A DNA stretch of 36,352 nucleotides from Mycolicibacterium austroafricanum (GTDB lineage Bacteria; Actinomycetota; Actinomycetes; Mycobacteriales; Mycobacteriaceae). The notes beneath the pieces were generated by a model, which saw nothing but the letters and a program-made list of their open reading frames with translations, did not search any database and had not been told where the DNA came from. The DNA lies in the NCBI RefSeq assembly GCF_902705885.1, contig NZ_CACSIP010000012.1, positions 56,678-93,029 on the forward strand. Direction: 5' to 3'. How positions within the stretch are numbered: position 1 is the first letter of the stretch; each line of letters begins with the position of its first letter. Shown here piece by piece: positions 6,853 to 14,507 of the stretch. The position numbers were made by a program, and so were the translations under genes.

Positions 6853-9800
6853 CTAGGGCTCGATGCTCGACGACACGATGTTGATCACCGACACTGTCTC
6901 GTCGCCGTCGTTGACGACGTAGAGATGCTCGCCAACGGCGTCGATCGCCAACTCGCGTGGGATGTCTCCGACCGATATCTCGTCGACCACGGTGTTGAAG
7001 GTGGCGCTGCCGGGGGTGGTGTCGATGACTGTGACGGTGTCATCGAAGGCGTTGGTCACGTAGGCGCGCGTGCCGTCGGGGCTGAACGCCACGGACTGCG
7101 GACCGTTGCCGACGACGATCGGAGACCCGATGGCGGTGTTGTAGGTGGGACTGGTCGGGTCGGCGTCGATGACGGTGACGGTGTCGTCGAAGGCGTTGGT
7201 GACGAGGACCTGTAGTCCGTCTGGGCTGACGGCGATGCCGGAGGGGGAGTCCCCGACCGGGATCTCGGCGCCGATGCTGGTGCCGTAGCCGGCGCTGGTG
7301 GGGTCGATGTCGAATATGGCCACCCTGTTGGCGCCGGCCCTCGGGATGGCGATGTAGGCGCGGGTGCCGTCGGGGGTGATCGCCAGTGCCCTCGGTGAGG
7401 AGTTCGCGACGGTGATCGGGCTTCCGATCAGGGTGTGGAAGGTGGGGCTGGCGGGGTCGATGTCGAGCACGACCATGTCGAGGCTGGACTGGTTGAGGAT
7501 GATGGCGCGGCTGCCGTCGGGGCTGAATTCGATGTCGGTGGGCCCGTCGCCGACCTCGATCGGATCGCCGACCACGGTGTTGTAGGTGGTGCTCGTGGGG
7601 TCGGTGTCGATGACCAGCAGGTGCCCGTTGCCGCCCACGACGTTGTCGTAGGTGACGTAGGCGCGCAGGCCGTCGGGGCTGACCTCGATCTCGCGCGGGT
7701 TATAGATGTCAAACGGAATAGTCTGCAGCACAGTGGGATTAGCTGGATCAGAGACATCGATGACGGTGACCGAGGCGTTGTCCTCGTTGAACAGGTTGCC
7801 GCCGTTGACCACGTAGACCCGGCTTCCGTCAGGCGTCACGCTCACCCCGTTGGGATTCTCGCCGACATCGACCGTGCCGATCACGGTATTCGGTGGGTTG
7901 GTGGTGACGGGGTTGACGGTGAGGGTCACGGTGGCGGCGGCGCTGACCAGGTCGCCGTCGGTGGCGGTGTAGGTGAAGGTGTCGCTGCCGGTGTAGCCGG
8001 TGTCCGGGGTGTAAGTGAACGAGCCGTCCGGGTTGAGCACGAGGGTCCCGTTCTCCGGGCCATCACCCAATGCGGCGGTCAGCGAGTCGGAGTCGGGATC
8101 GGTGTCATTGCCCAGCACGCCCGGCGCCCCGACGGTCAGCACGCCGTCCTGGTCGACGGCGTAGCTGTCCGGGGAGGTGACCGGCGCCTGGTTGTCGGGT
8201 GCGGGCAGCGGGGTGATGGGAACGCCGATGGTGTTGGTGGCGGTCAGGCCACCGGGGTCGGCGGCGACCACAGTGAAGGTGTCGAAGCTGACGGGTTCGC
8301 CGAACTCCGGCCGGGTGGCCGGGGTGTAGGTGTAGGTGCCCGCGGCGGCGTCGATCACGACGTTGCCGTTGTCGGGTTGTGCGGTGACGGTGTAGGTCAG
8401 CGGATCACCGTCGGGGTCGGTGAAGCCGAGTGTTGCGGTGGCGACACCGGTTTCGGCATCGACATCCCAGATGCCGGATTGTCCGGCGACCGGGGCTTGA
8501 TTGCCGGGTTCGGGCAGGGCGGTGACCGGCACGGTGATGGTATTCGTGGCGGTGGCCTGGCCGTCGGTGGCGGTGACGGCGAAGGTGTCGGTGCCGTCGG
8601 GTTCACCGAACTCGGGTCGGGTGGCCGGGGTGTAGGTGTAGGTGCCGGCGGCAGCGTCGATCACGACGTTGCCGTTGTCGGGTCCGTCGCTGACGGTGTA
8701 GGCGAGGATGTCGCCGTCGGGGTCGGTGAATCCCAGGGTGCCGGTGACGGCGCCGGTTACGGGGTCGAGGGTGGGAGTGCCGGGGGTGCCGGCCACCGGC
8801 GCGTTGTTCTCCGGGTCGATCGGTTGGCCGTAGACGGTGTTGCCGTCACCGGGCCCGGTATCGGCGACCAGGTTGTTGCCCAACGCCAGTGCGTTGTTGT
8901 CGGTCCCGGGGCCCGCCGCCGCGATTGACTGCTGTCCCATGACGAAGGCGAAGTTGTCCTCGCCGGCGGCGGACGCCGAGTTGTTGGCGCCGACGGCAAG
9001 CGCGGTGCTGTCCTCCCCGGCGGCAGTCGCCGAACTTCCGGTCCCCTGGATGCGAGCGACAGTTCCGTCGCCGACTGCGGTGGCCACGTTGCCGTCTCCG
9101 ACAATTATGGCCCGACCGCCCGTCGCCTCCACCGCGTTGCCGTCACCGTAGATGGCGGCACGGGCCCATTCGTCGGCCGCAGCGCTGGTGGTCGCAGCAT
9201 TGCCGTCGCCGACTACTCGCACCGTTGCGGTGCCATCGTTCCCGTCGCTGCTGGCCACGCTGCTGTCACCGACAATCCGGGTCGACGCATACCCGTCCAT
9301 GTCGGCGTTGGCGACGGCGTCGTTGTTGTCCCCGAACATGGTGATGCGGGCGTACGAGTCGTTGTCGGCACTGGCTGACGATGAACTATCGTCGGCACTC
9401 ATCGTGATGCTGGCACGAGAGCCGCCTGTCGCGACTGCTGTGGCGTCGCTGTTGGAGCCGGTGAGCTGTATATATGCGGTGCTGTCGCTCTCGCTGGCGA
9501 GAGACACCGAGTTGTTGTTGCCGTAAACCGTTGCGCTGTTGCGGTTTCCGCTGGAGAGAGCATCGTTGCCGTCGCCGTTGATCCGCACTGAGCTGGCGTT
9601 TCCGTTGGTGACGTTGACGATGTTGTCGTAGCCGCGTACCCGGGCGAGGTTGAAATTTCCTGCAGAGGCGATGGCGGCACTTTCGTCGCCGTAGGCGCGT
9701 GCGGTGTTGAACCAGCCCTCGGCGGCCGTGGCGGTGCTGTCGTCACCGTTCACGCGGGCCTTGTTGAAGTTGCCGTCCGCGGTGGCGCTGCCGTCATCAC

Positions 9801-10842
9801 CGTCCACGATGGCCATGCTGAACAGGCCGGTGGCGGTCGCGGTGCTGTTGGCGCCCCACGCGATGGCCAGTGAGCCGAAGCCCTCCGAAGTGGCCATTGC
9901 GGTGCCGCGCTGCACCAGTGACACCCCGCCGATCGAGATGCTGACGTCCTGGTAAGTGGCCTCGATCTCGCGGCGCACCCAGGCCAGCACGGCCAACAAG
10001 CCGGGGGAGGGCGCCGGCGCTGCGGGCGCGGGATTGGGAGCCGCGAACGGTGCGAGCGCGGTGGACAGCATGGTGGTGGCCACGCTGATGAACGTGCCGG
10101 GCTGGGTCTGAAGGGCCTTGGCCGGCGCCTCCTCCACCACCGTGGTCGCATCGTCGGCGGGCTCGGCTGCGGCGGTGAAGGTGTCGGTGGGCGCACTCGA
10201 GCGAGACGTCTCGGCGACGGCGGCCTCGGCCGGAGCGGCGGCCGGGGTGCGGGTTGATTCGGGTGTCTCGACGAGTGCCGGCGTGGCAGCACGTGCAGGG
10301 CGCTTGGTTTGGCTGGTGGGCGTGGTGATGGCTGCGGGGGCCGGATCGCGCTTCGTGGGGGTGGGTGTCGGTGCCGGTTCAGCCGGCGTATCGGTGTCTT
10401 CGTCGACGGGTTCGGGCTCGTCCTGCTCGTCGGCATCGGACTCGTCGTCGGCAGGCGTGTCGGTCTCGTCCAGATCGGTGACGGTGTCGAGGTCATCGTC
10501 CGACTCGGTGTCGGTGTCGGTGTCGGTGTCGGTCGAGTCGTCGTCCGCGGACTCGTTGTCCGAGGAGTCGGTTTCGCGGGAGGACGCATTGTCCGACTTG
10601 CGCGTCGACGGCTTGGTGGTACCGGTCGACGACGAATCCGACGAATCCGACGAATCCGAGCCTGACGAGGACGAGCCTGACGACGACGAGCCTGACGACG
10701 ACGAGCCGGAGGACGAGCCCGACGAGCTGGATCCACTGGAGGAGTCGGCCAGAGCCACGCCGGGGATGGTCGCTGCCGCCATCCCCAAGCCGAGCGCTAC
10801 CGCTAATCCGCCAACTCGCGACACATACTTCGCCGACTCCAT
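6853..10842 (-). CDS. giant secreted modular protein: Ser/Asp stalk, beta-roll repeats, cadherin-like modules, YVTN propeller
   Basis: A 1329-residue exported protein. Residues 1-32 are a signal peptide (cleavage after VALA). Residues 33-75 are almost only Ser, Gly and Asp; about 76-290 are Asp/Thr/Pro/Ala-rich and look disordered. Residues about 305-670 hold roughly 18 repeats of 16-22 residues built on a G-[DN]-x-[NS]-x-A-x-A-x-G theme (e.g. VVGDGNAATTSAA, AVGANNSASAAG), resembling YadA-head beta-rolls. Residues about 678-980 hold three cadherin/VCBS-like modules (FTDPDGD, TDPDSDS, DTFTYTATDGD). From about 986 to the end there are seven PDG-type YVTN repeats, enough for one seven-bladed propeller. 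There is no LPXTG signal. ATG 10842 has GGGAAGG 7 nt upstream. It is probably a cell-surface or matrix adhesin; the role is inference. Confidence 0.85.
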   Translation of the reverse strand: MESAKYVSRVGGLAVALGLGMAAATIPGVALADSSSGSSSSGSSSGSSSSGSSSSGSSSSGSDSSDSSDSSSTGTTKPSTRKSDNASSRETDSSDNESADDDSTDTDTDTDTESDDDLDTVTDLDETDTPADDESDADEQDEPEPVDEDTDTPAEPAPTPTPTKRDPAPAAITTPTSQTKRPARAATPALVETPESTRTPAAAPAEAAVAETSRSSAPTDTFTAAAEPADDATTVVEEAPAKALQTQPGTFISVATTMLSTALAPFAAPNPAPAAPAPSPGLLAVLAWVRREIEATYQDVSISIGGVSLVQRGTAMATSEGFGSLAIAWGANSTATATGLFSMAIVDGDDGSATADGNFNKARVNGDDSTATAAEGWFNTARAYGDESAAIASAGNFNLARVRGYDNIVNVTNGNASSVRINGDGNDALSSGNRNSATVYGNNNSVSLASESDSTAYIQLTGSNSDATAVATGGSRASITMSADDSSSSASADNDSYARITMFGDNNDAVANADMDGYASTRIVGDSSVASSDGNDGTATVRVVGDGNAATTSAAADEWARAAIYGDGNAVEATGGRAIIVGDGNVATAVGDGTVARIQGTGSSATAAGEDSTALAVGANNSASAAGEDNFAFVMGQQSIAAAGPGTDNNALALGNNLVADTGPGDGNTVYGQPIDPENNAPVAGTPGTPTLDPVTGAVTGTLGFTDPDGDILAYTVSDGPDNGNVVIDAAAGTYTYTPATRPEFGEPDGTDTFAVTATDGQATATNTITVPVTALPEPGNQAPVAGQSGIWDVDAETGVATATLGFTDPDGDPLTYTVTAQPDNGNVVIDAAAGTYTYTPATRPEFGEPVSFDTFTVVAADPGGLTATNTIGVPITPLPAPDNQAPVTSPDSYAVDQDGVLTVGAPGVLGNDTDPDSDSLTAALGDGPENGTLVLNPDGSFTYTPDTGYTGSDTFTYTATDGDLVSAAATVTLTVNPVTTNPPNTVIGTVDVGENPNGVSVTPDGSRVYVVNGGNLFNEDNASVTVIDVSDPANPTVLQTIPFDIYNPREIEVSPDGLRAYVTYDNVVGGNGHLLVIDTDPTSTTYNTVVGDPIEVGDGPTDIEFSPDGSRAIILNQSSLDMVVLDIDPASPTFHTLIGSPITVANSSPRALAITPDGTRAYIAIPRAGANRVAIFDIDPTSAGYGTSIGAEIPVGDSPSGIAVSPDGLQVLVTNAFDDTVTVIDADPTSPTYNTAIGSPIVVGNGPQSVAFSPDGTRAYVTNAFDDTVTVIDTTPGSATFNTVVDEISVGDIPRELAIDAVGEHLYVVNDGDETVSVINIVSSSIEP
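8300..8376 (-). repeat. cadherin/VCBS-like module repeat, copy 1
   Basis: This 77-bp segment differs at only a few positions from 8606-8682, exactly 306 bp (102 codons) away. Both encode the NGNVVIDAAAGTYTYTP region of consecutive modules in the giant surface protein, indicating a recent in-frame duplication or gene conversion. Confidence 0.8.
8606..8682 (-). repeat. cadherin/VCBS-like module repeat, copy 2
   Basis: Partner of 8300-8376 with a 306-bp period. The near-identity at DNA level, including third codon positions, contrasts with the third module, which has diverged strongly. Confidence 0.8.
10627..10740 (-). repeat. Ser/Gly/Asp-rich short tandem repeats in coding DNA
   Basis: Imperfect tandem units GACGAATCC and CCTGACGACGACGAG (plus-strand reading) encode SSG, SSSSG and SD runs just after the signal peptide of the giant protein. 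A second short array of GGTGTC units lies at about 10508-10531 and encodes alternating Asp-Thr. Both are likely to vary in length between strains. Confidence 0.75.
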
Positions 10843-11092
10843 GTGATTGCCTTCCCGAACGGTGCCTGATGGTCACTTGACGCTAGGTCCGAGGCAGCGG
10901 GGGCGAATCGGGTGAAACCCTATCTATTGACCCTCGCGCAAGTGTCCTGGCGCGGGTCGCGCCGGGCGGTTGGCAGGCCGGCCGACGCGTAGGCGCAGTT
11001 CAGCGACTGTCGAAGCCGTGTGCGCTTCCGGTGAGCGCCCGCCCGGCTCGGCCGCAGATCGGCGACGGCACGCCGCGGGCGGCGATTCTTGC

Positions 11093-11098
11093 GATACT
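11093..11098 (+). promoter_or_regulatory. possible -10 box upstream of fba
   Basis: GATACT lies 39 nt upstream of the fba start in the 295-bp gap 10843-11137. No convincing -35 is seen. The remainder of the gap is GC-rich with no ORF or RNA that I can support. Confidence 0.25.
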
Positions 11099-11137
11099 GG
11101 TCGGAATTGCACGTGAAGATGCCGAGAGGAACCCGTC

Positions 11138-12172
11138 ATGCCCATCGCCACGCCCGAGGTCTACGCCGAGATGCTGGGTCGTGCCAAGGAGCACTCCTTC
11201 GCGTTCCCGGCCATCAACTGCGTCGGCTCGGAGAGCGTCAACGCAGCGATCAAGGGTTTTGCGGACGCCGGCTCCGACGGCATCATCCAATTCTCCACCG
11301 GAGGTGCGGAATTCGCGTCCGGTCTGGGAATCAAGGAGATGGTCACCGGCGCCGTGGCTCTCGCCGAGTTCGCGCACGTCGTCGCCGCCAAGTACGACAT
11401 CACGGTCGCGTTGCACACCGACCACTGCCCGAAGGACAAGCTGGACACCTATGTCCGGCCGCTGCTGGCGATCTCCGCCGAGCGTGTCGCCAAGGGTCGC
11501 GACCCGCTGTTCCAGTCACACATGTGGGACGGCTCGGCCGTGCCGATCGACGAGAACCTGTCGCTCGCGCAGGAGCTTCTCAAACAGGCGGCCGCCGCCA
11601 AGATCATCCTCGAGATCGAGATCGGCGTCGTCGGCGGCGAAGAGGACGGCGTCGAGGCCGAGATCAACGACAAGCTGTACACCACGGCCGAGGACTTCGA
11701 GAAGACGATCGACGCGCTCGGAGCCGGCGAGCACGGCAAGTACCTGCTGGCCGCCACCTTCGGCAATGTGCACGGTGTCTACAAGCCGGGCAACGTCAAG
11801 CTCAAGCCGGAGATCCTGGCCGAGGGCCAGAGGGTCGCAACGGCCAAGCTCGGCCTCCCCGAGGGGTCCAAGCCGTTCGACTTCGTCTTCCACGGCGGGT
11901 CCGGCTCGCTGAAGTCCGAGATCGAGGACGCGCTCAACTACGGCGTGGTGAAGATGAATGTCGACACCGACACCCAGTACGCGTTCACCCGTCCGATCGT
12001 CGGCCACATGTTCAGCAACTACGACGGCGTGCTCAAGGTCGACGGCGAGGTCGGCAACAAGAAGGTCTACGACCCGCGCAGCTACTTCAAGAAGGCGGAG
12101 GCCGGGATGAGCGAGCGCGTCGTCGAGGCGTGCAACGACCTGCACAGCGCGGGCCGCAGCGTGACGGGCTGA
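11138..12172 (+). CDS. fba: class II fructose-bisphosphate aldolase
   Basis: A 344-residue zinc-dependent aldolase of glycolysis and gluconeogenesis, splitting fructose 1,6-bisphosphate into DHAP and glyceraldehyde 3-phosphate in the cytosol. HTDHCPKD places the catalytic Asp95 and zinc ligand His96 at the same numbers as the M. tuberculosis enzyme. The mid-chain segment GVVGGEEDG and the phosphate-binding HGGSGS followed by NVDTDTQYAFTRP are typical of the family. ATG 11138 has AGAGGA 7 nt upstream. It occupies the place of Rv0363c: convergent with the Rv0361-like gene, with dedA some 5 kb away because the giant surface-protein and adh genes lie between them. Confidence 0.98.
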   Translation: MPIATPEVYAEMLGRAKEHSFAFPAINCVGSESVNAAIKGFADAGSDGIIQFSTGGAEFASGLGIKEMVTGAVALAEFAHVVAAKYDITVALHTDHCPKDKLDTYVRPLLAISAERVAKGRDPLFQSHMWDGSAVPIDENLSLAQELLKQAAAAKIILEIEIGVVGGEEDGVEAEINDKLYTTAEDFEKTIDALGAGEHGKYLLAATFGNVHGVYKPGNVKLKPEILAEGQRVATAKLGLPEGSKPFDFVFHGGSGSLKSEIEDALNYGVVKMNVDTDTQYAFTRPIVGHMFSNYDGVLKVDGEVGNKKVYDPRSYFKKAEAGMSERVVEACNDLHSAGRSVTG

Positions 12173-12203
12173 CCGCAGGCTGACGTCTGCAAAACGTGGA
12201 TAT

Positions 12204-13007
12204 CTAGCTGGCAGGCGCCTGGCAGATCTTCCACTGCTCGTCACGGAACTCCAGATCGAAGCTGCGCGTCGAGCGGGTCTGCGGTGCGTAGGCCATGAAC
12301 GTGGTGACGTTGGCTTCGGCGTGGTCGCCGTTGACCACCACCTGATCGATGCTGGCGACGACGGGGTACTGCTTGGCCGCGGCCACCCGGGAGTGGGTGT
12401 CGGCCCACGCCTTCTCGTCGTAGCGGACGTAACTGTCCCGGGTTGCCCCGCAGGTGATGCTGCGCAGCGTGGACAGATCACCGTTCTGCACGGCGATGTC
12501 GAATTCCTCGATCGTGGAACGGACCATGTCCTCCTGGGACACCGCCGGGGTGGACGTGCGGGTCAGAAGGATCGTGCCGAGGATCGCGATGGCGGCCAGC
12601 GCCGCGATGACGACGATGATGGCCGCCACCCATCCCCAGCTGCGCCTTTTCTGGGGCGGCTTGGGGGCCTCACCGCGTGGCGGGATCATCTGGGGCGCAA
12701 CAGGTTTCTGCGCAGCGGCGAACACCTCGGTGGCCGGGTCGTTGGGTCGGTTGATGATCTGCGTCGACCCGGCGTCGAATCCGGACGGGGCAGTGAACCG
12801 ACGCTCGCCGGACTGCTCCTCGGAGGTCTGGTCGTGGGTCCCGGGATCGGCGGGCGCCATCACCTCGGTGGCCGGCTCGTGGTCGGTTTCCGGTTCCGGC
12901 AGGATCTCGGTCTCGGCGTCCGCGTCCGCCGGTGGTGTGCCCTCACCGGCGTGCTCAGCTGCGTCGGTGTTCTCGTCCGGTTGGTCAGGCCCTGTGGGGT
13001 TCGACAT
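12204..13007 (-). CDS. Rv0361-like single-pass membrane protein with extracytoplasmic NTF2-like domain
   Basis: A 267-residue protein of unknown function. A long acidic, Pro/Thr-rich cytosolic N-terminus (1-120) carries repeated PATEV-type motifs (EPATEVMAP, DPATEVFAA) that look like possible Ser/Thr-kinase phosphosites. One TM helix follows at about 124-148 and then a Lumazine-binding/DUF4878-like (NTF2 fold) domain ending in FRDEQWKICQ. ATG 13007 is preferred over the longer form from 13286: the extension has no homolog-like composition, and GGGAGGA lies 12 nt upstream with a TAGCAT box at 13043-13048 on the same strand. A second protein of the same design is encoded at 29484-29930. Confidence 0.85.
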   Translation of the reverse strand: MSNPTGPDQPDENTDAAEHAGEGTPPADADAETEILPEPETDHEPATEVMAPADPGTHDQTSEEQSGERRFTAPSGFDAGSTQIINRPNDPATEVFAAAQKPVAPQMIPPRGEAPKPPQKRRSWGWVAAIIVVIAALAAIAILGTILLTRTSTPAVSQEDMVRSTIEEFDIAVQNGDLSTLRSITCGATRDSYVRYDEKAWADTHSRVAAAKQYPVVASIDQVVVNGDHAEANVTTFMAYAPQTRSTRSFDLEFRDEQWKICQAPAS

Positions 13008-13107
13008 CCCTGCTGAAATCCTCCCTGGTCCTTCCCTGGCTGATGCTAGGGCGAAGCTTAGCCATCCGCAGTGACGCGCGCCGACGGCCGCACTGCACAA
13101 TGGGTCC

Positions 13108-13524
13108 ATGACTCGGATGGGTGATCTTCTCGGACCGGAACCAGTGTTACTGCCCGGTGATCCCGCGGCCGAGGCCGAACTGGACGCCGCGGAGAACCCG
13201 GCCATCGTGGCCGCGGCACACCCCACGGCGTCGATCGCCTGGGCGCTGCTCGCCGAGGACGCGCTGCGCGACGACAAAGCCGTCACCGCATACGCCTACG
13301 CCCGCACCGGGTACCACCGCGGGCTTGACCAACTCCGCCGCAACGGGTGGAAGGGCTTCGGTCCGGTGCCGTTCTTCCACGAGCCCAACCGCGGTTTTCT
13401 GCGGTGCGTCGCCGCGCTGGCCCGAGCGGCCGACGCGATCGGGGAGACCCCGGAGTATCAGCGGTGCCTGGACCTGCTCGACGACTGCGACCCGTCCGCC
13501 CGCGGGCAACTCGGGCTGTCCTGA
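13108..13524 (+). CDS. DUF3151 family protein (Rv0360c-like)
   Basis: A 138-residue cytosolic, mostly helical protein of the actinobacterial DUF3151 family; function unknown. The order (divergent from the Rv0361-like gene) is the same as in M. tuberculosis. Family segments seen are HPTASIAWALLAEDAL, AYAYARTGYHRGLDQLR and GFGPVPFFHEPNRGFLRC. The repeated helical hairpin pattern is reminiscent of TPR proteins. ATG 13108 is preceded at 6 nt by CACAAT, a weak -10 that would make the mRNA leaderless; there is no good ribosome-binding site. The gene ends at a hairpin. Confidence 0.9.
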   Translation: MTRMGDLLGPEPVLLPGDPAAEAELDAAENPAIVAAAHPTASIAWALLAEDALRDDKAVTAYAYARTGYHRGLDQLRRNGWKGFGPVPFFHEPNRGFLRCVAALARAADAIGETPEYQRCLDLLDDCDPSARGQLGLS

Positions 13525-13548
13525 CAACACCCCGGCTACCGGGTGTTG
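13525..13548. terminator. hairpin terminator between DUF3151 gene and CDF exporter gene
   Basis: CAACACCC (13525-13532) pairs perfectly with GGGTGTTG (13541-13548) across an 8-nt loop, starting one base after the DUF3151 stop. It also covers the stop codon of the convergent CDF gene (13536-13538), so it is shared by both transcripts. A short T-rich stretch (CTTTC) follows on the plus strand. Confidence 0.65.
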
Positions 13549-14432
13549 CTTTCGCACTCACAGTCCGCGGCGGCGTCGGGCGGTTCCACCTGAACCGTCG
13601 AGTGGCCGAGGCCGCGTGCAGTCAGCACGGCACGGGCGTCGTCGAGCACCAGCGCGGAGTCTCGCTTGCTGGTCAGGTGCGCGGTGACCATGTCCTTGCC
13701 CGGTACCAGCGTCCAGACGTGCAGATCGTGGACTTCGGTGACACCCTCGACGCCGCGCAGAGCGGCGTGCAACTCCTCCACGTCGATGTGGCTCGGTGAC
13801 GTCTCGGACAGGATCCGCAACGCGGCCCGGGCCAGCGAGATGGCCCGGGGCAGTACCCACAGTGCCACCAGCACGGCGACGACGACGTCGGCGTACGGCC
13901 AGGACGTCGTCACCGTGACGATGCCGGCGATCAGCACCCCGATGCTGCCGACGGTGTCGGCGAGAACCTCCATGTAGGCGCCCTTGACCGCGAGGCTGTC
14001 CTTGGAGTGGGACCGCAGCAGGGCCACGACGGCGACGTTGGCGAGCAGGCCCGCGAGCGCGACGACGATCATCGGCACCCCGGGAATCTCCGGAGCGTCT
14101 CCGAGACGTTCGAACGCCTCGTACAGGATGAAACCGGCCATGCCGAGTAGCAGCGCGGCGTTGGCGACCGCGGTGAAGACCTCGGCGCGGTGCCAGCCGT
14201 AGGTCCGGGACGGGGAGGCGCTGCCCCGCCTGGCCAGCAGCACCGCGGTCAATCCCATGAACATCGCCACCAGGTCGGTGAGCATGTGGCCTGCGTCGGC
14301 CAGCAACGCGATCGAGTTGATCGCCAGTGCTGTGGTCAGTTCGACGACGAAGAAGATCGACAGAATTCCGGCCGCGATGAGCATTCGGGAAACGCGGGCG
14401 TCGGCATGCCCATGATCGTGTCCCGCACCCAT
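13536..14432 (-). CDS. cation diffusion facilitator (CzcD/ZitB-like metal exporter)
   Basis: A 298-residue CDF transporter exporting Zn2+ or related divalent metals in exchange for protons. It has a His-rich N-terminus (GHDHGHADA), six TM helices and a C-terminal ferredoxin-like cytosolic domain (EVHDLHVWTLVPG). The TM2 half of metal site A is standard, DAGHMLTD (HxxxD). In TM5 the usual HxxxD reads EVLAD, with Glu replacing His. ATG 14432 is preferred over the longer ORF to 14606 because TATATT lies 7 nt upstream and the extension would read through the operator and the pyruvyl transferase start. The C-terminus ends in DCECESN, an acidic Cys-rich tail that may bind metal. Confidence 0.9.
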   Translation of the reverse strand: MGAGHDHGHADARVSRMLIAAGILSIFFVVELTTALAINSIALLADAGHMLTDLVAMFMGLTAVLLARRGSASPSRTYGWHRAEVFTAVANAALLLGMAGFILYEAFERLGDAPEIPGVPMIVVALAGLLANVAVVALLRSHSKDSLAVKGAYMEVLADTVGSIGVLIAGIVTVTTSWPYADVVVAVLVALWVLPRAISLARAALRILSETSPSHIDVEELHAALRGVEGVTEVHDLHVWTLVPGKDMVTAHLTSKRDSALVLDDARAVLTARGLGHSTVQVEPPDAAADCECESNTR

Positions 14433-14439
14433 GGGCTGA

Positions 14440-14445
14440 AATATA
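14440..14445 (-). promoter_or_regulatory. -10 box TATATT, leaderless CDF promoter
   Basis: On the minus strand TATATT is followed by seven bases and the ATG at 14432, with no ribosome-binding site. The box is embedded in the left arm of the dyad 14441-14464, so a protein bound there would block it. Confidence 0.5.
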
Positions 14446-14464
14446 TGCGGAAAGTCGCATATAT
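14441..14464. promoter_or_regulatory. perfect dyad, candidate metal-sensor operator
   Basis: ATATATGCG and CGCATATAT are perfect 9-bp arms around GAAAGT. The AT-rich dyad overlaps the CDF -10 box and lies about 32 bp from the -10 of the divergent pyruvyl transferase. ArsR/SmtB-type metal sensors typically bind AT-rich dyads in such positions; no regulator gene is adjacent, so the partner is unknown. Confidence 0.55.
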
Positions 14465-14495
14465 GACAAGCCTGGCTGCTCTGCCGGGCGCTCGG

Positions 14496-14501
14496 TAGCA
14501 T
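14496..14501 (+). promoter_or_regulatory. -10 box TAGCAT, leaderless pyruvyl transferase promoter
   Basis: TAGCAT is followed by CCGACG and the GTG start at 14508. The 6-nt spacing and lack of a ribosome-binding site indicate a leaderless mRNA. Confidence 0.5.
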
Positions 14502-14507
14502 CCGACG

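Noticed and set aside
7435..8928. 497-codon plus-strand open frame opposite the giant surface protein gene
   Set aside because: Gly/Val/Asp-rich low-complexity translation is the mirror of the minus-strand repeats; no domain and no ribosome site.
10627..10740. Possible CRISPR-like array
   Set aside because: The repeats are short, contiguous and in frame, without unique spacers; they encode Ser/Asp runs.
10843..11137. Possible small gene or RNA in the largest intergenic gap
   Set aside because: No ORF with a plausible start and ribosome site and no stable hairpin recognised; only candidate promoter sequence.
12173..12203. Possible terminator between fba and the Rv0361-like gene
   Set aside because: Only a 4-bp stem (GCAG/CTGC) can be drawn, too weak to call.
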